Assembly: GCF_034521915.1 (NCBI RefSeq) | Contig: NZ_JAXHLU010000001.1 | Location: 1 to 64,000, forward strand | Origin: Fodinibius sp034521915 | Lineage (GTDB): Bacteria; Bacteroidota; Rhodothermia; Balneolales; Balneolaceae | Direction of reading: 5' to 3' | DNA length: 64,000 nucleotides | In this document: one piece after another, positions 1 through 8,255 of the stretch | How positions within the stretch are numbered: position 1 is the stretch's first letter | Layout of the letters: every line of letters begins with the position of its first letter | The notes under the pieces: generated by a model | The model's input: only the letters and a program-made list of their open reading frames with translations | The model's database searches: none | Told to the model about the DNA's origin: nothing | Made by a program: the position numbers and the translations under genes

Positions 1-290
1 TCACGGATTTCTCCCTTTCCTGTTCCATAAGGAAAAGGCCCGGCCTGCACTACGAAGCTTATAAGCGTAGTCGTGGGATAGGTCAACTTCACAGGTTTAA
101 AATCCCTCAATATTTATAGTAAGGAACCACAGGGTGTCCACACTACAAAGCACGGCCTACGTAGCCAAAGCTACTTCCTGCCTTCGCCGAAGCGTAGTTC
201 GGCTACGCGCAGGCAGGCGGCGTAGTATGCCTTTAGCGTAGTAGTGGGTCATAGCTACTGATTTGCACGGATATATTTAGAAATTAGTTG
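1..290. repeat. Composite intergenic repeat, copy 1
   Basis: Gene-free stretch built from palindromic modules that recur at 2571-3006 and 9220-9310. Bases 40-90 hold the CTACG...CGTAG module, and 125-255 hold a module with nested stems (CCTGCC / GGCAGG and a CGTAG pair) that is almost identical to 2874-3004. Open frames across these modules encode arginine-rich nonsense peptides, so they are not genes. The left boundary lies outside the window. Confidence 0.8.
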
Positions 291-308
291 ATTATTTAAA
301 CTCAGCCT

Positions 309-767
309 TTAACCTTCATCTTGAAACTGTTCAAGCAATTCTGCGTCAGCCAAATCCTGAGTGCGATCACTGGCTCTTTTATTAGTGATTAAATCACCTA
401 AAGAAATGAAATACGCGACTTGATTCCCCAGCTTCCCCTGATTTCTATTCCTGAACGCTTCATCAAAAGATATCCCACTAATACCAGTCATAATATCTAT
501 CCTGATCGGCTCATAGCCTAATTGAAGAACGGTATCATCATCCTTAAAATCATTGATATCCAGATCTAATGATCCAAATCCAAAGTTTTCAAGAACCGTT
601 AAAAGATTGGTGATATTTTCATCCGAATTATTGACAAAAAAATCTATATCTCCTGTATTCCTTGGTCGAGCATAATAGGCTACGGCATAAGCGCCAACAA
701 TCAGATACTCGACTTCATGTTCGTTTAACAATGTTATAAACTCTTCGAAGTCCTTTTCGAGCCTCAT
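309..767 (-). CDS. Nucleotidyltransferase-fold protein (MNT/AbiEii-like, DUF6036 type)
   Basis: A 152-residue cytoplasmic protein with a minimal nucleotidyltransferase core. G25 starts the GAYAVAYY helix, R36 and T38 precede the metal-binding pair D40-I-D42, and D91 in RIDIM is a good candidate for the third acidic residue. The C-terminal part (LITNKRASDRTQDLADAELL) matches the usual end of these proteins. Relatives act as NTP transferases, often in toxin-antitoxin or abortive-infection pairs with a small partner encoded just upstream. That arrangement is seen here, because the upstream small ORF overlaps it by 53 bp. Whether it is the toxin or the antitoxin half cannot be told from sequence. 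The ATG at 767 is needed to keep the N-terminal helix before G25. Confidence 0.8.
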   Translation of the reverse strand: MRLEKDFEEFITLLNEHEVEYLIVGAYAVAYYARPRNTGDIDFFVNNSDENITNLLTVLENFGFGSLDLDINDFKDDDTVLQLGYEPIRIDIMTGISGISFDEAFRNRNQGKLGNQVAYFISLGDLITNKRASDRTQDLADAELLEQFQDEG

Positions 768-918
768 TATAGGTATCTTTTTTGTTAAACAATTGGAAAT
801 GTTGCTCTCTTAGATCTTGTAGATAACTCAGACGATCTTGCGGCGACTTTTCTTTCCAGAAGGCTATCTCATCTCTATCAGCTTTTTCTCTACTAACAAG
901 TTTAGCTTCTTTAATCAT
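715..918 (-). CDS. Small charged partner of the nucleotidyltransferase
   Basis: A 67-residue, highly charged, probably helical protein with no signal peptide. It lies directly upstream of the nucleotidyltransferase gene on the same strand and overlaps its first 53 bp in another frame, which implies translational coupling. Small proteins of this kind, ending in a basic RVYxxVKR segment, commonly precede DUF6036-type nucleotidyltransferases, so a role as the cognate partner or antitoxin is likely. No catalytic motif is visible. The call rests mainly on position and coupling; the function is inferred. Confidence 0.6.
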   Translation of the reverse strand: MIKEAKLVSREKADRDEIAFWKEKSPQDRLSYLQDLREQHFQLFNKKDTYNEARKGLRRVYNIVKRT

Positions 919-1240
919 AGCAAAATGTGGTTTGTATGTGTTATCTCAACATATAATATACCCATTAAATGAAGAATTAAAGAATGATAATTTTTCATCA
1001 ACCGTTTTCTTTGTCTTTAATCTAGCACCAATTATTATCAGCGATTTTTGCCGCGGATTTTTGCGGATATAAACTGATGAATAGGAAGCCATAGTTTTAG
1101 TAGTATTTTTTATTTTACCGTATCCCGTGTCTACGGAGTTATAGCATTAACTAAACTAATGCTATAGAAGAACAGATATATTTCGGCATCTCAAAGATCA
1201 TCAAGATCATAAAAAAATATCCTATTACTAACCATATACA
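919..1240. other. Intergenic, AT-rich, no gene seen
   Basis: About 320 bp without a credible reading frame. It contains a short stretch reading like the degenerate leaders found elsewhere in the window (GCGATTTTTGCCGCGGATTTTTGCGGAT) and otherwise AT-rich sequence that should include the promoter of the small ORF at 918. Confidence 0.5.
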
Positions 1241-1543
1241 TCACCCTAAATTTAGGTTATCCGGATCTTGTCGATTATCCCAAAATACTAATAACTCAAT
1301 CTCTTGAGAATTTTCTTCTACCTGATAATATAAACTTACCTCAGGAGACAAAACGCATCGATGCGTGTCGCTTTCCTCGGAATATTCATAGATTTTAGGG
1401 AATTCGCCGATCAACTTTAGCACTTCACGAACTAATTTTTCAAATTCTTTCAGTTCGGCCTGGGTAAAGTTGTCATCGAAATATTGCAGAATCTCAAAAT
1501 AAGATATCCTGGCAGTCGGAGTCCAAATAATATCCAAAGGCAT
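1241..1543 (-). CDS. RelE/ParE-family toxin
   Basis: A 100-residue protein with the RelE/ParE fold pattern: an N-terminal strand (IIWTPTARISYFEIL), two helices with many charged residues, and C-terminal strands (CVLSPEVSLYYQVEE, IELLVFWDNRQDP). The WDNRQDP end is typical of the ParE-like branch, which inhibits gyrase or cleaves mRNA at the ribosome depending on subgroup; the subgroup cannot be decided here. Its start codon shares one base with the stop of the upstream antitoxin gene (TAATG), so the two are translated together. It is the second toxin-antitoxin locus within the first 2 kb. Confidence 0.8.
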   Translation of the reverse strand: MPLDIIWTPTARISYFEILQYFDDNFTQAELKEFEKLVREVLKLIGEFPKIYEYSEESDTHRCVLSPEVSLYYQVEENSQEIELLVFWDNRQDPDNLNLG

Positions 1544-1806
1544 TATTTAAAAAACCGATCTCTAACTTGCTTCATTACTTTTTCATGTGGGATACCTTTA
1601 CCTTCTTTAGCTTCTTTTTTTGCCTGATTAATGTTCTGTTTTGTCTCTTCGGGTAGGTTATCCCAAAAATCCTCACCCGTGGATCTATTTTTCATGGATT
1701 GGAGTGTAACCAAATACGCTTTATTATCAAGTTGATCAATCCAGTCTTTTAAATCCTGCTTATCGATTGTTGGTTTCATAGGACTGTGTTTATTTTCTCC
1801 TTTCAT
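1543..1806 (-). CDS. Putative antitoxin of the ParE-like toxin
   Basis: An 87-residue charged protein immediately upstream of, and overlapping by one base, the ParE-like toxin gene. The central segment (LKDWIDQLDNKAYLVTLQSMK) is helical and the C-terminus is lysine-rich, as expected for a toxin-binding tail. I do not recognise a classical DNA-binding fold, so the antitoxin call rests on gene order and coupling. Two starts are possible, ATG at 1806 or ATG at 1779. Neither has a well-spaced ribosome-binding site. The longer form is listed. Confidence 0.65.
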   Translation of the reverse strand: MKGENKHSPMKPTIDKQDLKDWIDQLDNKAYLVTLQSMKNRSTGEDFWDNLPEETKQNINQAKKEAKEGKGIPHEKVMKQVRDRFFK

Positions 1807-2309
1807 TAATATAACGGAAAAATGACAACATCTTGTAAAAAAATGGCTTAATGCCTATTTCGGTCAATTAGCACCCCTACTCATCACCTTAGCTCCACAC
1901 CAAAAAACAAGTTAATAAAATCTATTATGGCTTAACTAATTATGAGTAAAGGGCGAGGGAGATCAGATGAATTTTGTACTTGTGCTGCGTATATCTTTTA
2001 ATCCTCGAAGCGTTGGCGTAATAGAAGTGTGTAGGTGGATACCTCATCAGAAAGAAATTTCTCCGGTTTGGTTTTAGTCGGGGGTTTGGGGTAAACCGTG
2101 ATGAATACGTTTCAGGGGCTTAAAGTCCCTCCATATTTATAGGGAGGGACACAAGAGCTTTAGCGTAGTAGTGGGTCTTAGCCACAGATTTGAACTGATA
2201 TAAATTTACAAGAAGGACGCTGCCAACCCCTATCACTGTCATTTCGACTGGAATACCGTGCCCCTCGGTACGGAACGCAGAAACCTTCATCACTCTGATA
2301 CTGCTCCAG
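1807..2309. other. Intergenic DNA with repeat fragments
   Basis: No credible gene. Bases 2108-2175 repeat part of the window-start element (TCCCTCCATATTTATAG followed by TTTAGCGTAGTAGTGGGTC), and 2236-2300 resemble 6288-6345 (CTGTCATTTCGACT...TACC...CCCCTCGGT). These are scraps of the same intergenic repeat families as elsewhere in the left 10 kb. Confidence 0.6.
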
Positions 2310-2590
2310 GTGATCAATAGCACGGGAATTTATTCCCGCGAATGGCTAATGAACGTACCAAACCAGCCAACAGCTGTCTTCAGACAGCTTTATAACTTAA
2401 TAGCCCCACCTTTTAAGGTGGGGCGGAATGGGTCGGATATAGGTACTGATCGGAATTATTTAACAACCGGTGGCATTGGTAATTTACTGGGAATCACAGG
2501 TCTGAAAGTAACGAAACCCCAACCACCCCTACACCCCTCCTTGTTAAGGAGGGGATTTTTTTGTAGCAACTTTACGAATTTCTCCCTTCC
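2310..2590. repeat. Composite palindromic repeat, intact copy
   Basis: A row of hairpins: GGGAATTTATTCCC near 2325, AGCTGTCTTCAGACAGCT at 2372-2389, CCCCACCTTTTAAGGTGGGG at 2404-2423, and a terminator-like stem CCCCTCCTT/AAGGAGGGG at 2534-2554 followed by seven T. The same order recurs at 7690-7883 and 9135-9230, where the IS3 element splits it. The open frame across it (2310-2594) is a by-product of the repeat. Confidence 0.8.
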
Positions 2591-3010
2591 CTGATCCATT
2601 AGGGAAGGGCTCGGCCTGCACTACGAAGCTTATAAGCGTAGTCGTGGGATGGGTCAACTTCGCGGTTCTAACCTTCAACTTTTAACTTTGCCACTTTGTT
2701 ACTTAATCTTCCAATCACCTAATAACCAAATCACGATCCTCTGCCTCCGGTTCTCAAATAAACACACCCCGCCTCGTTCCTCGGCACCCCTCTTCATAGA
2801 GGGGACTTTTGGTGCCAACTTCACAGGTTTAAAATCCCTCCATATTTATAGGAGCCTGTACCGACTGCTGTTAGTAAGGGACTACAGGATGTCCGCACTA
2901 CGAAGCACGGTCTACGTAGCCAAAGCTACTTCCTGCCTTCGCCGAAGCGTAGTTCGGCTACGCGCAGGCAGGCGGCGCAGTATGCCTTTAGCGTAGTAGT
3001 GGGTCATCTT
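2591..3010. repeat. Composite repeat, copy 2 of the window-start family
   Basis: Bases 2591-2670 match 20-95 and 9235-9305 (stem CTACG...CGTAG plus GTCGTGGGATGGGTCAACTTC). Bases 2874-3004 match 125-255 with only a few changes. Between them are a terminator-like stem (CCCCTCTTCATAGAGGGG near 2788) and a word repeat of ACTTTG/CACTTTG type at 2690-2745. No gene is supported. Confidence 0.8.
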
Positions 3011-3234
3011 CTCCAACCAACGGTTGTTCATCTTCCATAAACGGCCCTCAGTCCACCATCATCCAGCGCCGGTCCAACAATATTACAACGCAGCCGTGCC
3101 CTTCAAAACGAATGTGTCGTAGGGAGCTTAGTAGCAAGATCAATTAACCCATTGTCTCTTTGTAACTTTGTCACTATGATACTTAATCACTTTGCATCTC
3201 AATCACCTAATTACTCAATAACCCAATAACAACT
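3011..3234. repeat. Degenerate word repeat after the T9SS gene
   Basis: Bases 3090-3150 share the module CCTTCAAAACGAATGTGTCGTAGGGAGC with 9455-9485, and in weaker form with 6019-6050. Bases 3160-3232 are a quasi-periodic run of variants of CTTTGTNACTTTGTCACT and AATCACCTAAT, which lies directly 3' of the minus-strand gene that follows. Confidence 0.6.
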
Positions 3235-5661
3235 CTACTTTACATAGGTAAACTTGCGGCTTATTACCCTTTCCTTTGTCTTTAATTGATAGATATATAC
3301 ACCGCTGGATAAACCAGCCGGTCTATATCTTAACGCATATCTACCTGCCTGTTGTGCTCCTTCGAAGATTGTTGTCACCTTCCGCCCTACCATATCATAC
3401 AGTACAATAGAAATCTCCTCGTCTTTGGGTAAAGTATAGCTGATAACTGTGCTGGGATTAAAAGGATTCGGATAGTTTTGATTCAAGCTTAGACTTTGCG
3501 GCAGTTCAGGTTCCTCTTCAGGCCTCTCATCTGATATCGCATGCTCCGACTCAAGCATAACATTCTCCATGGCTTTTTTATGTTCGTTGTCAGCCACAAC
3601 CACCCGTTCTAAAATCAGTCTGGCCTGCTGTTTCCAGTTCTCATTGGCTTCGATCTCTAAAACGGCCAGGCTATCTGTCGTTTCAGGAGTGCTCTCCCCT
3701 TTATACACCCAGGTGGCCGAGGCATTTGGAGAATTATTTTCCCTCCTGCTGAATTCGATCAGCTTATTATCATCATCCCACCGGCTTCCCCAGTCGGCGT
3801 ATGTAACTTTTTTCAGATCCCATCTAAAACCATCAATATCTGCTACTCGAAAACGAATACTGAGTCCTGTAAGATCTACCGCTTCTTCAGCTTTAATGGC
3901 AACTACCACACTTTCGCCGCTATTAAGAGCAGGCAATACCAGCTCTGATAGGGGTGGGGACTGCTTTACCGACTGCTTGGATGAAGTACTATTTTTACCG
4001 AAATGGAGGCCCAATGGCTTTAAATCTTTATGGTTTACAACACCATCCCCATTGGCGTCGGCGTAAGCCGCTTCCGCAGGTATCCACGATTCTACCTCCC
4101 GCTGGGCCCAACCAATTGAGTTATATACTGGGGTTGGACCTTCTGCCAGCCAATACTGGCCTATTTCGAAAACATCTAACTCCTCAACCACTCCATTGTC
4201 ATCACAATCCCCGGGCCATACCGTAACATCCTGGGCATTTATATTTTCTCCTTGAATATAGACATCATCCATACGATTAGAACCAGTTGATATATCTTCC
4301 TGTCCATCCGCACGGAAATCACCCCGCCGAATCCATCGCACGTAAATATTCTGTTGGTCATCGTATTTTGCAGGCAAAGCGAGTTTATCAATAACACCGC
4401 TGCTCCAGTCGGATGCCACATTTATGGTATCGGGAGAAACCACTTCCCAATCTAAGCCATCTATGCTGGCTTCCAGCTCAAAATCACGGGGACCCGCGCC
4501 GGTGCTATACTGTTTGGAAAATACGGTTACATTTTGAAAGCCTTCGGACGATAATTCTGCTAACCAGTATTTTTCGTCTCCTTCCGTGAATTGCCATCCA
4601 TCCGAACTTGCTGCCATTCCGGATGCGGCAATACTGCTAAATCCGTCTTTACTGGCCCCTATCAACTGAAAGTCATTATCCTCATTCGCAGGCACACTTT
4701 GTGAGGTAACTAACGTTTCATCATCAAAATTCCACCCCGCCAGCGTATGTTGATAAGCAGATTGCTCTGTAACTGTAAGACGAGCGTTCACATTTTCCAC
4801 GCCATCCCATAACCCTCCGCCGGAATTACTTTGACCTCCGTACACATAGCTTCCTGAGTCTAACTTGCCTCGCAATGCTATATAGTAGGTCCCCGGTTCC
4901 ATTCCGAAACCTATATTCTTCTTATACTGATGATAGGAATTCTGAGCATTATCAAAGACCATCTCTGTCCAAGTCACCTCAGCCCATCCCGAGGGATCCG
5001 TATCATTTTCATTAATACCAACCCATACGGTTATCCGGTCTGACTCCGTATTTTCATCAACAGTAATATCATTCACATATATAGATCCCTCAACCTGAAA
5101 TTCTTCGCCCTCTGTAATATTATTATCTTCAGAACTTACAAGTTGCAGATCACTTACTGCTTCCTCGACATTTAAGTCCAATGCTTCTGGCTTAACTATT
5201 TCAATATTTCTCCCCTCTGAGTCACTTAACTCAACGTGCTCAAATGATATTTGGGATAATCCTACAGTCGTCGCTTGTTTTACCCTGAAGGTGAGCTTTA
5301 AGAGATCTCCCGAATCAGGAGCATCAAGTGGAGAAGTGAGTGAGACAGATGCACCTACGCGATCCTCGTTTAACAAGTCAGCTACACGCATACCATCGCT
5401 CATCAAACCGACAGGATTTGCACTTACAAATTCAAAAACATCAGGATCAAAAACAGCTTCTACTCCGAAATAATAGGCGTCAACAGCAGTGTCAACGCTA
5501 AACGTAATGCTAACTTCTTCATTGGGTTTAATATTCTCCTGCGAAGATATTGCGGTTACCTCCGGTGTTTGTGAGGCGGCCCCAATGGGTATTAACCAAA
5601 TAAAGACGACTAAAAAAATTAGAATATCGATTCTATTTATTTCTTTCTCTTGATAATTCAT
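3235..5661 (-). CDS. Secreted cohesin/dockerin-like protein with T9SS sorting domain
   Basis: An 808-residue protein. Residues 1-30 are a signal peptide. About 30-165 form a cohesin-type beta-sandwich (PEVTAISSQENIKPNEEVSI...LLKLTFRVK). The middle region is beta-rich with no clear family. Near residue 475-550 are two calcium-loop-like segments (GDCDDNGVVEELDVFEIGQY and DANGDGVVNHKDLKPLGLHF) resembling a type I dockerin pair. A second cohesin-like or beta-sandwich region follows, and the last ~80 residues are a type A T9SS sorting domain (NQNYPNPFNPSTVISYTLP ... GVYIYQLKT). It is expected to be exported by Sec, moved across the outer membrane by T9SS and anchored at the surface. It stands alone among repeats, so its substrate is unknown; a carbohydrate-related scaffold or adhesin is possible. 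Confidence 0.85.
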   Translation of the reverse strand: MNYQEKEINRIDILIFLVVFIWLIPIGAASQTPEVTAISSQENIKPNEEVSITFSVDTAVDAYYFGVEAVFDPDVFEFVSANPVGLMSDGMRVADLLNEDRVGASVSLTSPLDAPDSGDLLKLTFRVKQATTVGLSQISFEHVELSDSEGRNIEIVKPEALDLNVEEAVSDLQLVSSEDNNITEGEEFQVEGSIYVNDITVDENTESDRITVWVGINENDTDPSGWAEVTWTEMVFDNAQNSYHQYKKNIGFGMEPGTYYIALRGKLDSGSYVYGGQSNSGGGLWDGVENVNARLTVTEQSAYQHTLAGWNFDDETLVTSQSVPANEDNDFQLIGASKDGFSSIAASGMAASSDGWQFTEGDEKYWLAELSSEGFQNVTVFSKQYSTGAGPRDFELEASIDGLDWEVVSPDTINVASDWSSGVIDKLALPAKYDDQQNIYVRWIRRGDFRADGQEDISTGSNRMDDVYIQGENINAQDVTVWPGDCDDNGVVEELDVFEIGQYWLAEGPTPVYNSIGWAQREVESWIPAEAAYADANGDGVVNHKDLKPLGLHFGKNSTSSKQSVKQSPPLSELVLPALNSGESVVVAIKAEEAVDLTGLSIRFRVADIDGFRWDLKKVTYADWGSRWDDDNKLIEFSRRENNSPNASATWVYKGESTPETTDSLAVLEIEANENWKQQARLILERVVVADNEHKKAMENVMLESEHAISDERPEEEPELPQSLSLNQNYPNPFNPSTVISYTLPKDEEISIVLYDMVGRKVTTIFEGAQQAGRYALRYRPAGLSSGVYIYQLKTKERVISRKFTYVK

Positions 5662-6884
5662 ATTGATTCCCCATTATTGTTAATAGTAATTTTAGCTTTT
5701 CATAACTCTCTCGTAAAAGTAAGACCCCACTGGCTTGCAATCCTTACAAGAAATTTCAGTGAGTTAGATGACTTGGGATAATCGTAGGAGATATGAAACT
5801 AATCTAATCGTTACAATCCCACTGCATTACAAAGAGATAGAAATGCTCTCATCTTGTTATTTAATAACCGATGCTCTCCAAATAACAATTTTACGGTTTC
5901 CAAGTCCCTCCCTACTTGCAAAAACCTGTATCGCCAACTGTCAATAAGGATTAGAGATGGGGCGTGTGAGATGTCGAGTATTCTATTCATGGCCACAGAA
6001 TTCTTTACCACAAAGCCGTATCCTTCAAAACGAATGTATTGTAGGAAACATGGCAACAAGATAAAATAGAAGTCTACTCCGATTAATACTACGTGAACCT
6101 AATGGCAGGAAATCCCTCGTTAACCTATCCGAGTGGCGGGTCACTGCGGAATGATACTGTTTTTTTTGCTTATTATTCTTCCGCCACCGGTCCACCAGCG
6201 CTACAATACCCCAACCTCTTCGTTAGAAAGCGGAGCATGGTAACGAGATAGCATTAAAAATAACCCTTTGTAACTTTGCAACCCTACCACTGTCATTTCG
6301 ACTAAAGTACCTTGCCCCTCGGTCCGAAACGGAGAAATCTTCATCAATCAGATATTGCCCATGGTAATCAATAGCGCGGGAATTCATTACCACGTATGGC
6401 ACAAAATGTGATAGTAAATCTTCTAATAACAAATGACTGGAAACGAATAACTAAAATACTGCCAAAATAACGGGTCAACGTACCGAACCAGAAGTTCGGC
6501 ACGAGATGAAATAGGTATCCGAACATCGGTCGTCAATCACCCGTCATCAGTCGTCAACCCACACTCCTCTCCCCCCTACGGCGGCACTCCGCAACGTCGC
6601 TAAAGTTATGATGCGTCGGCGACCTTCAAATGGAGACTTGTAGGACCTTTTTTTACAGTTTTAAACAATCCGGCATTAGGGTTATGAACATTCCGGGTAT
6701 GCTGGTCCGAGCGCCGGCGGATGGTCGCAAAAAATGAATGGATCTTCTTGCGTCAAGATAAAAAACACCGCCAACCTTTTTTAGCCGCGGATTATGGCGG
6801 ACGAAGTTGGTTTTACTGGCGTTCTTCGAGGGTCCAACTCTCTCAGAAATGTTGAACTATTAGACGTGTTTACCTACAGTCAGC
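5662..6884. other. Long intergenic region of decayed repeats
   Basis: More than 1.2 kb without a believable gene. Open frames here have no family resemblance and follow repeat pieces: 5990-6065 (CCTTCAAAACGAATGTATTG...ATGGCAACAAGATA), 6225-6260 (GCGGAGCATGGTAACGAGATAG, a REP relative), 6288-6400 (relative of 2236-2340), 6515-6560 (GTC-word run: CGGTCGTCAATCACCCGTC) and 6600-6840 (GC-rich, unrelated). It looks like a graveyard of repeats with no remaining coding content. Confidence 0.6.
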
Positions 6885-7175
6885 TTATCTGCGGGACTCC
6901 CAATAGCCAGGCTTTTGCCGTAAATTCATGAACGCAAATATTGTAATGAGATCATCTTCAACTGTGTATATAATTCCATAGGGAAATCGAGAAACTAAAA
7001 ACCTTCTTTCGGTGGTAGTAATCTTTTTTCCTGATAATGGATATTGTTGAATTACTTCTAACACATTTTCAACTTCATCAATGAAAATATCGCCAAGTCC
7101 GACGACTTGGTTCTCGTAAAAATCAGCAGCTTTAAAGAATTCTTTCCGAGCTTCCGAATGAAATTTAATTATCAC
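6885..7175 (-). CDS. RelE/ParE-family toxin
   Basis: A 96-residue protein of the RelE/ParE superfamily. It starts with IIKFHSEARKEFFKAADFYE, has the middle motif VLEVIQQYPLSGKKI and the strand RRFLVSRFPYGIIYTVED, and ends in IFAFMNLRQKPGYWESR, the usual C-terminus of ParE-like toxins paired with PF09720-type antitoxins. The start is GTG at 7175, which overlaps the antitoxin stop in a GTGA junction, so translation is coupled. The target (mRNA at the ribosome or gyrase) is not resolved by sequence. Confidence 0.88.
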   Translation of the reverse strand: MIIKFHSEARKEFFKAADFYENQVVGLGDIFIDEVENVLEVIQQYPLSGKKITTTERRFLVSRFPYGIIYTVEDDLITIFAFMNLRQKPGYWESRR

Positions 7176-7405
7176 TCTTGAATACGTTTTCTTGCTTCAC
7201 TTAAAACTTCTGATGAAGAATGGAGGGAAGACTCACCGGCTTTAAGTGATTCTTTTCTCTCTTGAATTTCTTTAATCCAAGCTTGCTCAACATCTGGATC
7301 AATTTTACCGTGAATACTCTGCAACAACTTATCAGCCAAACGTGCTTTATCCTTCTTGTTTAAATTCAGGGCAGAATTTTCGATTTCTTCAATATCGGTA
7401 ATCAT
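7172..7405 (-). CDS. Addiction-module antitoxin (PF09720/TIGR02574 type)
   Basis: A 77-residue acidic helical protein of the putative addiction-module component family. The N-terminal part (IEEIENSALNLNKKDKARLADKLLQSIHG) fits the family start, and VEQAWIKEIQERKESLKAGE is the characteristic centre. It neutralises the RelE/ParE toxin encoded 4 bp overlapping downstream and probably represses the operon, as is known for related pairs. This is the third toxin-antitoxin-like locus in the left 7.5 kb. Confidence 0.88.
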   Translation of the reverse strand: MITDIEEIENSALNLNKKDKARLADKLLQSIHGKIDPDVEQAWIKEIQERKESLKAGESSLHSSSEVLSEARKRIQE

Positions 7406-7883
7406 AATAACGAAGGTTTAATTCAGTCAAATGTAAGTATAACAATAGAAAACTGGAAGAGTAAGTCAATTATTGTAATGGGTATAACCTCATTGTGCAT
7501 TAGGAATACAAAATTCTGGATGCAGGATGCATAACAAAGATGTCGGGACACTGAATCTGATAGCTGTTTTAAACAGCTTTATGTACTTTTCTAGGGTAGA
7601 TAGGTTAGCCGCGAATTGGCGCAGATTTGAAATGTTAGTGAGAAGGTATATCTGCCACAGATTGAAACAAATCTACTCAGGCTTAAAAATCATCCATAAC
7701 GCGGGAATTTATTCCCGCTAATAGCTATAGAGCCTACCAAACCATCTAACAGCTTTCTTCAGACAGCTTTATATACTTATAGCCCCATCCTTTTAAGGTG
7801 GATCGGATTATAGGTACTACTTTTAAGTTATTTATCAACCGGTGGCATTTGTTACTTACTGGGGACCTGGACCTGCTATATTT
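7406..7883. repeat. Left half of the IS-split composite repeat, with AT-rich flank
   Basis: Bases 7690-7883 repeat 2315-2500 in order: GCGGGAATTTATTCCCGC at 7700-7717, the CTTCAGACAGCTTTAT hairpin, AGCCCCATCCTTTTAAGGTGG, and CAACCGGTGGCATTTG. The similarity stops at the left end of the IS and resumes right of it. Bases 7406-7690 contain no gene I can support. Confidence 0.75.
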
Positions 7884-7934
7884 GAGTAGACACCTAGTTA
7901 AGGTATATTGCGGTGTTTAAATAACAATTGACAT

Positions 7935-8240
7935 ATGGGTAAAAAGAGAACACGTAAGAGTTACAGCAGGGAGTACAAGCTAGATGTCGTTCAGCAAAGT
8001 TACCTGCGGGAAAATATCAGTGCCCTAGCCTCTGAGTTGGGATTAAGTCCAGCTATGATTTATAAATGGAGAGCGGCCTACGACGGGAGCTCCTCCAGTA
8101 GTTTTCCGGGCAAGGGTGTTGAGAAGCTCACCCCCGAACAAGCCGAACTACAGCGCATCAAGGCAGAGAACGCTGAACTACGTATGGAGCGGGACATTTT
8201 AAAAAAGGCCATTGGCATCTTCCCCGATACAAGTGGGTGA
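7935..8240 (+). CDS. IS3-family transposase OrfA
   Basis: A 101-residue OrfA. The N-terminal helix-turn-helix (YSREYKLDVVQQSYLRENIS ... ALASELGLSPAMIYKWRAAY) binds the IS ends, and the C-terminal leucine-zipper segment (AELQRIKAENAELRMERDIL) allows multimerisation. An A6G slippery heptamer at 8201-8207 lies just before the end of the frame, as in other IS3 elements that use programmed -1 frameshifting to make OrfAB. From this site the -1 frame stays open to about 8263. Confidence 0.93.
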   Translation: MGKKRTRKSYSREYKLDVVQQSYLRENISALASELGLSPAMIYKWRAAYDGSSSSSFPGKGVEKLTPEQAELQRIKAENAELRMERDILKKAIGIFPDTSG

Positions 8241-8255
8241 TTTTCCAATTTATGA

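Noticed and set aside
2310..2594. 94-residue open frame
   Set aside because: It runs through the palindromic repeat, which recurs elsewhere without keeping the frame.
2649..2996. 115-residue arginine-rich open frame
   Set aside because: Generated by the repeat modules. The same DNA at 125-255 is plainly non-coding.
3569..4066. 165-residue frame opposite the T9SS protein
   Set aside because: Shadow frame; the minus-strand protein has clear domains across it.
5811..6069. Overlapping open frames on both strands
   Set aside because: No family resemblance, they lie in repeat scraps, and each is the antisense of the other.
7527..7721. 64-residue open frame before the IS
   Set aside because: Ends inside the composite repeat and has no recognisable features.
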